Source: Polaromonas sp.
GTDB taxonomy: Bacteria > Pseudomonadota > Gammaproteobacteria > Burkholderiales > Burkholderiaceae_C
Direction of reading: 5' to 3'
DNA length: 37,940 nt
NCBI RefSeq assembly: GCF_030680935.1
Contig: NZ_JAUXUP010000073.1
Location: 1-37,940 of the forward strand
The number at the start of each line of letters is the position of its first letter. The first letter of the stretch is position 1. Made by a program: the position numbers and the translations under genes. Under the pieces are notes generated by a model that ran no database searches, was not told the DNA's origin, and was given only the letters and a program-made list of their open reading frames with translations. This document shows, piece after piece, positions 15,791 to 22,942 of the stretch.

Positions 15791-15825
15791 CCCCCACGGT
15801 TGCTCACTGCGTGTAACTCGCTGCC
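15790..15825 (+). repeat. Degenerate 5' fragment of the 83-bp repeat family
   Basis: GCCCCCACGGTTGCTCACTG onward to CTCGCTGCC matches the first ~36 bp of the 83-bp units at 6345-6593 with several substitutions. It begins at the last base of the lipoprotein stop codon. Confidence 0.5.
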
Positions 15826-15847
15826 ACTGAATCGGGCTGCTCACTTT

Positions 15848-15867
15848 GTCCCTCTGGGAGAGGGGAC
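15848..15867. terminator. Hairpin downstream of the lipoprotein gene
   Basis: GTCCCTCTGGGAGAGGGGAC can fold into an 8-bp stem with one bulge and a GGG loop. It has no T tract, so it may be a repeat element rather than a terminator. Confidence 0.35.
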
Positions 15868-15908
15868 CGAACCTCGACATTACTCAAAAAGCGTCTCGAC
15901 TTTTGCCA

Positions 15909-15947
15909 TTACATCGTCGACACCATATAGATATCGCCACGCTTCAC
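15909..15947 (-). pseudogene. mazF/pemK-type toxin gene remnant (first 12 codons only)
   Basis: Starts at GTG overlapping the mazE stop codon by 4 bp (GTGA). It reads VKRGDIYMVSTM and then TAA. MazF/PemK/ChpB toxins characteristically start MKRGDIY-V-L-P. The endonuclease core is absent downstream, so the toxin is truncated to its first strand. Confidence 0.75.
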
Positions 15948-16201
15948 AACAGTTCACCACCTACAGAGGGTGCATCGACCCATTCGCGCTCTTCCGCCGA
16001 TTGCGGCTGCGAGTAGTCTGAGGCGGCGAGCAGCTCCGCGAGTGTGTAGCGCGGTCGTGGCTTGGGCTCCACCACCAGACGACCGCGAACGACGGCCTAG
16101 CCAACCGTAGCGCCGACTTGCAGGTGCAGTTGGTCGAGTAATGCCGGCGGGACGGCCAACAGCACTGAGCCGCCGACCTTGCGCAAAATAGTTGTGTGCA
16201 T
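15944..16201 (-). pseudogene. AbrB/MazE-type antitoxin gene interrupted by an amber codon
   Basis: An 86-codon reading frame from ATG 16201: MHTTILRKVGGSVLLAVPPA, LLDQLHLQVGATVG, then TAG at codon 35 (16099-16097), then AVVRGRLVVEPKPRPRYTLA, ELLAASDYSQPQSAEEREWV and DAPSVGGELL. The first part is the SpoVT-AbrB swapped-hairpin DNA-binding domain; the second is the toxin-binding tail of chromosomal MazE antitoxins. The whole length is normal, so the only lesion visible is the stop codon. A 34-residue truncated product would lack toxin binding but might keep part of the DNA-binding fold. Confidence 0.82.
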
Positions 16202-16221
16202 GAGATACCCTCGTCGCGTTA

Positions 16222-16241
16222 AGTTATATACACGTATAACT
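16222..16241. promoter_or_regulatory. Inverted-repeat operator/promoter of the mazEF remnant
   Basis: AGTTATATACACGTATAACT has perfect 7-bp arms (AGTTATA/TATAACT) around a 6-bp centre, 21 bp upstream of the mazE ATG. MazE-type antitoxins autoregulate through palindromes overlapping the promoter. The site looks intact although the genes are dead. Confidence 0.6.
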
Positions 16242-16317
16242 GAATCTGGTCTGCGCTGAAAGTCGGCTTGGCATGGGCCTATGCGCGATGTGACTGCGTT
16301 TTCTTATACGCCGCTGG

Positions 16318-16355
16318 CCCTCACCCCAACCCTATCCCAAAGGGCGAGGGTGCCA
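16318..16355. repeat. CCCTCACCCCAACCC-type interspersed hairpin repeat
   Basis: CCCTCACCCCAACCCTATCC followed by CAAAGGGCGAGGGTGCC can fold on itself (CCCTC/GAGGG, CCC/GGG). I recognise this as a widespread proteobacterial intergenic motif. A hairpin of related composition lies at 15848-15867, so the two flank the mazEF remnant. Confidence 0.45.
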
Positions 16356-16380
16356 GAAAAGCGCAAAGTTTGCACCCGTA

Positions 16381-16596
16381 TCACACCATCTGAGCCAAAT
16401 CAAACTGCTGCACCTCTGCTGGTCTGGCCACCTGATCAAGCCGCCCGCTCATATCCCCGACCCCGCCCAGCAGGCCTATGGCCAGGCCCAGGTCGCGCGA
16501 GCCCCGGCTGTCCATCGAGATGTCTGCGGTGAAGCGCCCATCCGGGTTCTTGGCCAGTTGCATGTCCAGCAGGGCATCCTGCAGGCTCCACAGCAA
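16381..16596 (-). other. Unrecognised open frame, possible gene fragment
   Basis: The stop TGA is at 16381 and the frame stays open upstream to about 16690, but no convincing start or ribosome-binding site is seen. It reads ...LLWSLQDALLDMQLAKNPDG, RFTADISMDSRGSRDLGLAI, GLLGGVGDMSGRL... I do not recognise it. Its position behind type I secretion remnants makes the tail of a large secreted substrate possible, but I have no firm evidence. Confidence 0.3.
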
Positions 16597-16690
16597 CGGT
16601 AAAGTCCGCCGCTCGGCAAATTCACTGCGGCTCAGGCTGCGTAGGATGCGTCTGCGAGTAGTGCATTTATGTACGCGGATCGAATAAGGC

Positions 16691-17203
16691 TCATTTCAGT
16701 TCTCCATAGGTCAAGTTGGTTTGAACTTTTAGCTTTGCGTACTTTTCTTGATCGATGTGTTCGCGCTGAATTGCAGAGCAGGTGTAAAGCCCGCCAAGCC
16801 TTATCAGTGGGCCAATGCGCCCGCCAGGGGTCGAGAAATATTTGTACTGAGCGACTTGCTCGCCCGTGTCTAAATCAAAGACTCGGCGTACTTGCTGATT
16901 TATTGGAATAACGTAAGCGTCAAGCAGTTCGAATGCCGGGTTTGGCTCTATCGCGCGCTTCGTATTTGCTGCTTTTGGACTAATTTCGAGCCGAGTTTGC
17001 TTAGCACACAACTTCTCAAACTGCCGCATCCCCACGATGTGATCCACAAACGGCCCGCCCAAGAGCAGCAAAAACACGGTCACGACCAGCAACCGGCGCC
17101 ACACAGGTTTAACAACGCCAAGCCACTTTGGCAAGCGTGTAGCCAGATACCCACTGAAGGCCAGCCAGAGCAACCCAACCGCCAAGAACCCGAGTCCAAT
17201 CAT
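16691..17203 (-). CDS. Hypothetical membrane protein in the type I secretion graveyard
   Basis: A 170-residue protein starting at ATG 17203, with a good GGAGG six bases upstream. Residues ~2-23 and ~36-56 are hydrophobic segments (MIGLGFLAVGLLWLAFSGYL; RLLVVTVFLLLLGGPFVDHI). The remaining ~115 residues are soluble and probably periplasmic, with two cysteines (LCAKQ, YTCSA) that could pair. The base composition is visibly lower in GC than its neighbours, suggesting transfer. It is the only apparently intact gene among broken ones. By analogy with small membrane proteins beside secreted toxins it might be an immunity protein, but that is speculation. Confidence 0.62.
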   Translation of the reverse strand: MIGLGFLAVGLLWLAFSGYLATRLPKWLGVVKPVWRRLLVVTVFLLLLGGPFVDHIVGMRQFEKLCAKQTRLEISPKAANTKRAIEPNPAFELLDAYVIPINQQVRRVFDLDTGEQVAQYKYFSTPGGRIGPLIRLGGLYTCSAIQREHIDQEKYAKLKVQTNLTYGELK

Positions 17204-17332
17204 TTCATTCCTCCGTCCGTTGTGAGTTCAAACGCTGCCTGCGCAGTGCTGAGAAGTTTTGTCTGCAAAGCAATCAGAGTGCGCGCAAAACGCTTTTGAC
17301 TTTTCTAAGGGAGCCATTTCGAGCAGTATTTG

Positions 17333-17392
17333 TGCACTAAATCGAGCCCTAGCCCTTATTGGACGTGCGCAAGCAGCTACTAAATTCATAGC
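17333..17392 (-). repeat. 60-bp dispersed repeat, copy 4
   Basis: On the minus strand it begins GCTATGAATTTAGTAGCTGC and contains AAGGGCTAGGGCTCGATTTA. It lies between the hlyD fragment and the hypothetical membrane protein. Confidence 0.82.
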
Positions 17393-17415
17393 GCCTCCAG
17401 GGCTCAGCACTCGCC

Positions 17416-17607
17416 TCACCGCTCCCTCCCCGCCTCAGCCGACACCTTCTGCAACGGGCTCAGCAAATACTCCATGATGGTCCGGCGTCCCTGGTGGATT
17501 TCTGCGGCGACCTGCATGCCGGCCTCCATGCCTTTGCGCTGGCTGGTGTCGCCGTTGAGGGATTCCAGAAACTGCGTGTCCAGCTTGACCAGCGCCTTGT
17601 AGCCCTG
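17416..17607 (-). pseudogene. HlyD-type membrane fusion protein, C-terminal fragment
   Basis: Sixty-three codons and a TGA: QGYKALVKLDTQFLESLNGD, then GMEAGMQVAAEIHQGRRTIM, then EYLLSPLQKVSAEAGRER. 'GM-V-AEIHQG-RT--EYLLSP-QK---EA-RER' is the conserved end of type I secretion adaptor proteins (HlyD family), which span the periplasm between the ABC protein and TolC. Everything upstream of this stretch is missing and the fragment is fused out of frame to ABC-protein sequence. Confidence 0.8.
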
Positions 17608-17619
17608 CGCTGCAGGCTT

Positions 17620-17740
17620 ACCAATATCAGCAGCGTCATCATCTGCTCCAGCATGTTCGCCGCCACGTTATAAATGTTGGCAATATGTTTGGTCTAAAAG
17701 CCCGACTGCAGGTAGGTGGCCAGGTAGCCCACGACAGCCC
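17620..17740 (-). pseudogene. Type I secretion ABC permease/ATPase, internal fragment
   Basis: The minus-strand frame reads VVGYLATYLQSGF, a TAG at 17696-17694, then TKHIANIYNVAANMLEQMMT and LLIL. The IANIYN-A--LEQMMTLLIL pattern belongs to the transmembrane domain of HlyB-like ABC proteins. Both ends are lost: one side joins the HlyD tail within ~12 bp, the other abuts the hydroxyisourate hydrolase stop codon. A large deletion has removed the rest of a hlyB-hlyD pair. Confidence 0.7.
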
Positions 17741-17746
17741 GCTGGC

Positions 17747-18100
17747 TCAAGACCCGCGATAAGTGGAGTAACTCCAGGGACTGACCAGCAGCGGCACGTG
17801 GTAATGCTGGCTGGTGTCGGCTACGCCGAAATCGATGCTGACCTTGTTCAAAAAGTTGGGCTCTGGCAGCGTGACGCCGCAGCCCCTGAAGTAGGCCGCC
17901 ACATCAAACACCAGCCGGTAAGTACCGGTTTGCAGATTGCTGCTGTCATACAGCGGGCCGTCCGGGTTGCGGCCGTCGCTGTTGAGGGTGAAGGTTTTGA
18001 CCAGCACTGCCAGCCCGCCTTCTGTGGTGTAAAGCTCGACCAACATGCCGGCCGCCGGTGTGCCGTGCATGGTGTCCAGCACATGTGTGCTCAAACCCAT
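17747..18100 (-). CDS. uraH: 5-hydroxyisourate hydrolase (transthyretin-like)
   Basis: A 117-residue enzyme hydrolysing 5-hydroxyisourate, the PuuD product, to OHCU. It starts MGLSTHVLDTMHGTPAAGM with the conserved HVLD-x-G-PA segment. It has an Arg/His site in SDGRNPDGPL and SQHYHVPLLVSPWS, and ends exactly in the signature YSTYRGS. Length matches bacterial family members without a signal peptide. It is divergent from the GntR regulator and separated from puuD by the gene graveyard, so an originally contiguous purine cluster may have been split. Confidence 0.93.
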   Translation of the reverse strand: MGLSTHVLDTMHGTPAAGMLVELYTTEGGLAVLVKTFTLNSDGRNPDGPLYDSSNLQTGTYRLVFDVAAYFRGCGVTLPEPNFLNKVSIDFGVADTSQHYHVPLLVSPWSYSTYRGS

Positions 18101-18145
18101 GGTTTTTCCCCTTTTTTCTGAAGCTGGCGGTGAATGCGTCGACTG

Positions 18146-18161
18146 AAAGTGTATACAGTTT
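18146..18161. promoter_or_regulatory. Candidate GntR/FCD operator between uraH and the regulator gene
   Basis: AAAGTGTATACAGTTT is an inverted repeat with a perfect TGTATACA core (18150-18157) and AAA/TTT outer arms. It lies in the 87-bp divergent region, 45 bp from the uraH start and 26 bp from the regulator start. FCD-type GntR regulators bind palindromes of this kind, so autoregulation and control of both directions are likely. Confidence 0.55.
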
Positions 18162-18187
18162 TACTGAGCCCGGCTATCATTTGCACC

Positions 18188-18853
18188 ATGGAATCATCCA
18201 CCACCAGCACCATTGTTGAAGCGCTGACCAAGGCGATTGTGGAGCACCGGCTGCACCCGGGCACCAAGCTGGCCGAACAAAAGCTGGCCGATCACTTTGG
18301 GGTTTCGCGCACGCTGGTGCGGCAGGCGCTGTTTCAGCTGTCGCAGAACCAGCTGATCCGGCTGGAGCCGGCGCGCGGTGCCTTTGTGGCCGCGCCATCC
18401 GTCACCGAAGCGCGGCAGGTGTTTGCGGTGCGCCGCATGCTTGAGGCCGAGATGACCCGCGCCTTTGTACGCAGTGTCACGCCGGCAAAAGTCAGGGCCC
18501 TCAAAGACCATGTGGCACGGGAAAAACTGGCAGTGGACAGCCAGGACATCCGCGGCCGCACCGAACTGCTGGGCGACTTTCATGTGCGCATGGCCGAGCT
18601 GATGGGCAACGAGGTGCTGGCGCAAATCCTGGGCGACCTGATTTCACGCTGCTCGCTGATCATGCGTATGTACCAAAGCGCCAGTGCCGCCGAACACTCG
18701 CACGAAGAACACGCCGAAATTGTCAAGGCGCTGGCAGCCCGTGACGAAGACCGCGCCGTGCGGCTGATGGACGAACACCTGCTGCATGTTGAAGCAAGCC
18801 TGCGTTTTGACCGCCAGATGCCGGTCAACGATATTTCGATGGCGCTGTCATGA
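18188..18853 (+). CDS. GntR-family (FCD) transcriptional regulator of purine catabolism
   Basis: A 221-residue regulator. I choose ATG 18188 (MESSTTSTIVEALTKAIVEH) because the upstream in-frame codons lie across the operator region. The winged helix (residues ~8-72) has LAEQKLADHFGVSRTLVRQA and RLEPARGAFVA. The FCD effector domain (residues ~80-210) has the metal-binding Asp/His pattern GDFHVRMAEL, ISRCSLIM and HSHEEHAEI. Its stop overlaps the puuE start (ATGA), so it is the first gene of the regulator-puuE-uraD/amidohydrolase-M20 operon. The effector is presumably a purine-pathway intermediate, inferred from context. Confidence 0.9.
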   Translation: MESSTTSTIVEALTKAIVEHRLHPGTKLAEQKLADHFGVSRTLVRQALFQLSQNQLIRLEPARGAFVAAPSVTEARQVFAVRRMLEAEMTRAFVRSVTPAKVRALKDHVAREKLAVDSQDIRGRTELLGDFHVRMAELMGNEVLAQILGDLISRCSLIMRMYQSASAAEHSHEEHAEIVKALAARDEDRAVRLMDEHLLHVEASLRFDRQMPVNDISMALS

Positions 18854-19785
18854 ATACACCCTACCCCAGAGACCTCGTCGGTTACGGCCCGACACCACCC
18901 CATGCGCAGTGGCCGGGCCAGGCCCGCATTGCCGTGCAATTCGTGCTGAACTACGAAGAAGGCGGCGAAAACTCGGTGTTGCATGGCGACGCCGGTTCGG
19001 AGCAGTTTCTTTCCGAAATGGCAAACCCGCCCAGCTACCCGGAGCGGCACCTGAGCATGGAAGGTATTTACGAATACGGCTCACGCGCGGGTGTGTGGCG
19101 CATCCTGCGCGAGTTTGAAAAGCGCCAGCTGCCGCTGACGGTGTTTGGTGTCAGCATGGCACTGCAACGTCACCCCGAGCTGACCGCTGCTTTTGTGGAA
19201 CTGGGCCATGAGATCGCCTGCCACGGCCTGCGCTGGATCAATTACCAGGGCGTTGATGAAGCCACAGAACGCGAACACATGCGCCTGGGTCTGGAGATCA
19301 TCACGCAGATGACAGGCCAGCGCCCGCTGGGCTGGTACACCGGCCGCGACAGCCCGAACACGCGGCGACTGGTGGCCGACGATGGCCAACTGGTTTACGA
19401 CAGCGACTATTACGGCGACGACCTGCCGCTGTGGATGAAGGTCACGCGCAGCGACGGCAGCGTGGTGCCGCGCCTGGTGGTGCCCTACACACTGGACAGC
19501 AACGACATGCGTTTTGCGCTGCCCCAGGGCTTTGCCCAGGCCGATGACTTTTTCATTTACCTGCGTGACAGCTTTGATGCGCTGTATGCCGAGGGCGACC
19601 CGAACGGCCTGAACGCGCCAAAGATGCTCAGCATAGGCATGCACTGCCGCCTGCTGGGCCGGCCCGGCCGCATCGTGGCGCTACAGCGCTTTCTGGACCA
19701 TGTGCAGAAACATGAGCATGTCTGGATCTGCCGCCGCATCGACATTGCGCGCCACTGGCAGCAAACCCACCCCTTCAAAAACTGA
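18850..19785 (+). CDS. puuE: Cofactor-independent allantoinase PuuE (polysaccharide deacetylase fold)
   Basis: A 311-residue enzyme hydrolysing allantoin to allantoate. Family blocks: RDLVGYGPTPPHAQWPGQAR at the N-terminus, VLNYEEGGENSVLHGD, ERHLSMEGIYEYGSRAGVWR, the VFGVSMALQRHP segment, then GHEIACHGLRWINYQGV and GWYTGRDSPNTRRLV. Length matches Pseudomonas PuuE (about 308). It overlaps the regulator stop codon and is followed after 11 bp by the next gene. It is unrelated to the metal-dependent amidohydrolase-type allantoinases. Confidence 0.94.
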   Translation: MNTPYPRDLVGYGPTPPHAQWPGQARIAVQFVLNYEEGGENSVLHGDAGSEQFLSEMANPPSYPERHLSMEGIYEYGSRAGVWRILREFEKRQLPLTVFGVSMALQRHPELTAAFVELGHEIACHGLRWINYQGVDEATEREHMRLGLEIITQMTGQRPLGWYTGRDSPNTRRLVADDGQLVYDSDYYGDDLPLWMKVTRSDGSVVPRLVVPYTLDSNDMRFALPQGFAQADDFFIYLRDSFDALYAEGDPNGLNAPKMLSIGMHCRLLGRPGRIVALQRFLDHVQKHEHVWICRRIDIARHWQQTHPFKN

Positions 19786-19796
19786 CAAGACCGACC

Positions 19797-21569
19797 ATGG
19801 CCCTGACCCTTGAACAAATAAACGCTGCTTCCCAAGTGGACGCCGTAAACCTGCTGGACGGCCTGTACGAACATTCACCCTGGATTGCGCAGGCCGCACT
19901 GGCGCACAGGCCTTTCCGTTCACTGGCGCAGCTCAAACATTGCATGGCCGGTATCGTGCGCGAAGCCGGCCTGGAGGCGCAGCTCACCCTGATACGCCAG
20001 CACCCCGAGCTGGCCGGCAAGGCCATGGTCAGCAAGACACTTACCAGCGAATCCACCCACGAGCAGGGCAAGGCGGGATTGACAGACTGCACACCCGACG
20101 AGTTCGCACACATCCAGTCGCTCAACAGCGCCTACAACAGCAAATTTGGTTTCCCCTTCATCCTTGCGGTGCGTGGTCCGCGCGGCACTGGCTTGAGCCG
20201 GCAGGAGATCATCACCACCTTCGAGCGGCGCCTGGCCAACCACCCTGACTTTGAGCTCGGCGAAGCGCTGCGCAACATCCACCGCGTTGTGGAGCTGCGC
20301 CTCAATGACAAGTTCGGCCTAGAGCCGCAGCTTGGCAACCAGGTCTGGGACTGGCAGGAACAGCTCAGCGCCTTCAGCGACCCGGGCTACAAGGAACAAG
20401 GCCAGCTGACGGTGACCTATCTGACCGACGCACACCGCAGCGCCGCCGCCTTGATTGCACAAACCATGCAGGGCAGCGGCTTTGATGAAGTGAGCATCGA
20501 TGCGGTGGGCAATGTGGTGGGCCGCTACAAGGCCAACAAGCCAGGCGCCAAGACCCTGATGACCGGCTCGCACTACGACACGGTGCGCAACGGCGGCAAA
20601 TACGATGGCCGGCTGGGCATCTTCACACCAGTGGCCTGCGTGGGCGAACTGTCGCGTGCAGGTCAACGACTGCCTTTTGACTTTGAAGTGATCGCGTTTG
20701 CAGAAGAAGAAGGTCAGCGTTACAAGGCGACTTTTCTCGGATCGGGCGCACTGATTGGCCAGTTCAACCCCGCCTGGCTGGCGCAGAAGGATGCAGACGG
20801 CATCAGCATGCGCGAAGCCATGCAACAGGCCGGTCTGCCGGCAACCCTGGAGGCGATTGGCGCGCTGCAGCGCCAGCCGTCTGACTACCTGGGTTTTGTC
20901 GAGGTGCATATAGAGCAGGGGCCGGTACTGAACGAGATCGACATCCCGCTGGGCATCGTCACCTCCATCAATGGCGGCGTGCGTTACGTGTGTGAGGTCA
21001 GCGGCATGGCCAGCCACGCCGGCACCACGCCCATGAACCGTAGGCGTGATGCCGCAACGGCGGTGGCCGAGCTGGCGCTGTACGTCGAGCAGCGCGCTGC
21101 GCGCGACGGCGACTCGGTTGGCACCATCGGCATCCTCAACGTACCCGGTGGCTCCATCAATGTGGTGCCCGGCCGCTGCCAGTTCACGCTGGACCTGCGC
21201 GCGCCCAACAACACGCAGCGCGATGCGCTGGTGGCCGATGTGCTGGCCGAACTGGCTGCCATTTGCGAACGCCGTGGCGTACACCACACGGCCGAAGAAA
21301 CCATGCGCGCCGCTGCAGCACCCAGCGCTGTGGCTTGGCAGCAGCGTTGGGAAAGCGCGGTGGACAGCCTGGGTGTGCCGCTCTACCGCATGCCCAGCGG
21401 CGCGGGGCATGACGCCATGAAGCTGCACGAGGTCATGCCGCAGGCCATGCTGTTTGTGCGCGGGCAAAACTCGGGCATCAGCCACAACCCGCTGGAAAGC
21501 ACCACCAGCGACGACATTGATCTGGCGGTGCGGGCTTTCCAGCATCTGCTCCATGGTCTTGCCACATGA
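19797..21569 (+). CDS. Bifunctional OHCU decarboxylase - allantoate amidohydrolase fusion
   Basis: A 590-residue protein of two enzymes. Residues 1-~172 are UraD, converting OHCU to (S)-allantoin: RQHPELAGK with the catalytic His at 69, STHEQGKAGL with Glu 89, and SKFGFPFILAVRG. Residues ~185-590 are an M20/hydantoinase-carbamoylase-type allantoate amidohydrolase: GSHYDTVRNGGKYDGRLG (metal His ~259), AFAEEEGQRY, VEVHIEQGPVLNE, GMASHAGTTPMNRRRDA, PSGAGHDAM and ISHNPLE. The metal ligands look complete. The two enzymes act before and after PuuE, so the fusion couples steps 3 and 5 of urate breakdown. The stop overlaps the next start by 4 bp. Confidence 0.92.
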   Translation: MALTLEQINAASQVDAVNLLDGLYEHSPWIAQAALAHRPFRSLAQLKHCMAGIVREAGLEAQLTLIRQHPELAGKAMVSKTLTSESTHEQGKAGLTDCTPDEFAHIQSLNSAYNSKFGFPFILAVRGPRGTGLSRQEIITTFERRLANHPDFELGEALRNIHRVVELRLNDKFGLEPQLGNQVWDWQEQLSAFSDPGYKEQGQLTVTYLTDAHRSAAALIAQTMQGSGFDEVSIDAVGNVVGRYKANKPGAKTLMTGSHYDTVRNGGKYDGRLGIFTPVACVGELSRAGQRLPFDFEVIAFAEEEGQRYKATFLGSGALIGQFNPAWLAQKDADGISMREAMQQAGLPATLEAIGALQRQPSDYLGFVEVHIEQGPVLNEIDIPLGIVTSINGGVRYVCEVSGMASHAGTTPMNRRRDAATAVAELALYVEQRAARDGDSVGTIGILNVPGGSINVVPGRCQFTLDLRAPNNTQRDALVADVLAELAAICERRGVHHTAEETMRAAAAPSAVAWQQRWESAVDSLGVPLYRMPSGAGHDAMKLHEVMPQAMLFVRGQNSGISHNPLESTTSDDIDLAVRAFQHLLHGLAT

Positions 21570-22798
21570 GCTCGGACGAAAAGCTTGACGCCTGGGTGAA
21601 TGCCCACTTTGACGAGGAAGTGCGCTTTCTTCAGGAGCTGATTCGCGTCCCCACACCCACGCCCCCCGGGGACAATGCGCCGCACGCCGAACGCACTGCA
21701 GAGTTGTTGCACACCTTCGGATTCGAGGCAGAAAAACACCCGGTACCGGCTGCCGAGGTGCAGGCCTACGGGCTGCAATCGCTGACCAACCTGATCGTGC
21801 GCCGCAAGTACGGCCCCGGCCTGACCATTGCACTCAATGCCCATGGCGACGTGGTGCCCCCCGGCGACGGTTGGACGCAAGACCCGTACGGGGGCGCCAT
21901 TGTGGATGGTCACATTTATGGCCGGGCGTCGGCCGTGAGCAAGTCGGACTTTGCGAGTTTTACCTTTGCGGTACGTGCGCTGGAGTCGCTCGGCATCCGA
22001 CTGCACGGCAGCGTGGAACTGCATTTCACCTATGACGAAGAGTTTGGTGGAGAGATGGGCCCGGGCTGGCTACTGCGCCACAAACTCACCAAACCCGACC
22101 TGCTGATTGCTGCAGGCTTCAGCTACGAGGTGGTCACCGCCCACAACGGCTGCCTGCAGATGGAGGTCACGGTGCACGGCAAGATGGCGCATGCGGCCAT
22201 TCCAGAAAGTGGTGTTGATGCGCTGCAAGGCGCGGTACAGATTCTCAACGCCCTGTACGCACAGAATACGCTTTATAAAAACGTTAGCTCCCAAGTCGCC
22301 GGCATCAGCCACCCCTATCTCAACGTGGGGCGCATTGAAGGCGGCACCAACACCAATGTGGTCCCCGGCAAGGTGATGTTCAAGCTGGACCGGCGCATGA
22401 TCCCCGAAGAAAACCCGACCGAAGTCGAAGCGACCATACGCCAGGTGATTGCCGACGCGGCCAAAGCCTGTCCGGGTATTTCGGTGGACATCAAGCGCCT
22501 GCTGCTGGCCCGGTCCATGCGCCCCCTTCCCGGCAACCAGCCCCTGGTCAACGCCATACAGAAACACGGCCTGGCGGTTTTTGGCCAGCCCATACCCGCG
22601 ATGGGCACCCCGCTGTACACCGATGTGCGCCTGTATGCCGAAGCGGGCATACCCGGGGTGATTTACGGCGCCGGGCCGCGCACGGTGCTCGAATCCAACG
22701 CCAAACGCGCCGACGAGCGGCTGGCGCTGGAGGACCTGCGCCGCGCCACCCAGGTGATTGCCCGCACCTTGCGCGAGTTGCTGGCGCCCGCTTCATGA
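21566..22798 (+). CDS. M20-family peptidase/amidohydrolase with altered metal site
   Basis: A 410-residue ArgE/DapE-like protein: catalytic domain, lid domain with HGKMAHAAIPESG, then catalytic domain again. The first metal His and Asp (ALNAHGDVVPPGDGW) and the Glu pair (YDEEFGGEMG) are present. The bridging-Asp position of the usual GxG-ADMKG motif reads GRASAVSKSD, with Val in place of Asp. The C-terminal metal His of -AH--DE- is Lys (NAKRADERL). Translation is coupled to the fusion gene, so it should act on a pathway intermediate such as ureidoglycolate, ureidoglycine or another carbamoyl compound. The reaction is not recognisable from sequence. Confidence 0.82.
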   Translation: MSSDEKLDAWVNAHFDEEVRFLQELIRVPTPTPPGDNAPHAERTAELLHTFGFEAEKHPVPAAEVQAYGLQSLTNLIVRRKYGPGLTIALNAHGDVVPPGDGWTQDPYGGAIVDGHIYGRASAVSKSDFASFTFAVRALESLGIRLHGSVELHFTYDEEFGGEMGPGWLLRHKLTKPDLLIAAGFSYEVVTAHNGCLQMEVTVHGKMAHAAIPESGVDALQGAVQILNALYAQNTLYKNVSSQVAGISHPYLNVGRIEGGTNTNVVPGKVMFKLDRRMIPEENPTEVEATIRQVIADAAKACPGISVDIKRLLLARSMRPLPGNQPLVNAIQKHGLAVFGQPIPAMGTPLYTDVRLYAEAGIPGVIYGAGPRTVLESNAKRADERLALEDLRRATQVIARTLRELLAPAS

Positions 22799-22851
22799 AG
22801 GCCCGCCGCGTCGCCGGGGTGCTTCAGGGCATATCCCGATGGTTCACCCGC

Positions 22852-22867
22852 TTGTCCAAATGGACAA
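22852..22867. promoter_or_regulatory. Inverted repeat upstream of the NMT1-type ABC transporter operon
   Basis: TTGTCC-AAAT-GGACAA has perfect 6-bp arms, 75 bp before the transporter receptor start. This fits a dimeric repressor or activator site. The sequence differs from the operator at 18146-18161, so a different regulator is expected. Confidence 0.45.
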
Positions 22868-22942
22868 TTCCTGAAATCCAACCCTTACCCGGCATTTTTC
22901 TTGCTTGACCTGATTTACCTGTAAACATTCTCTGGAGCCCTC

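Noticed and set aside
17460..17666. A 68-codon minus-strand frame over the hlyB/hlyD fragments
   Set aside because: It follows the HlyB frame only briefly and then reads HlyD DNA out of frame, so the product is a junction artefact.
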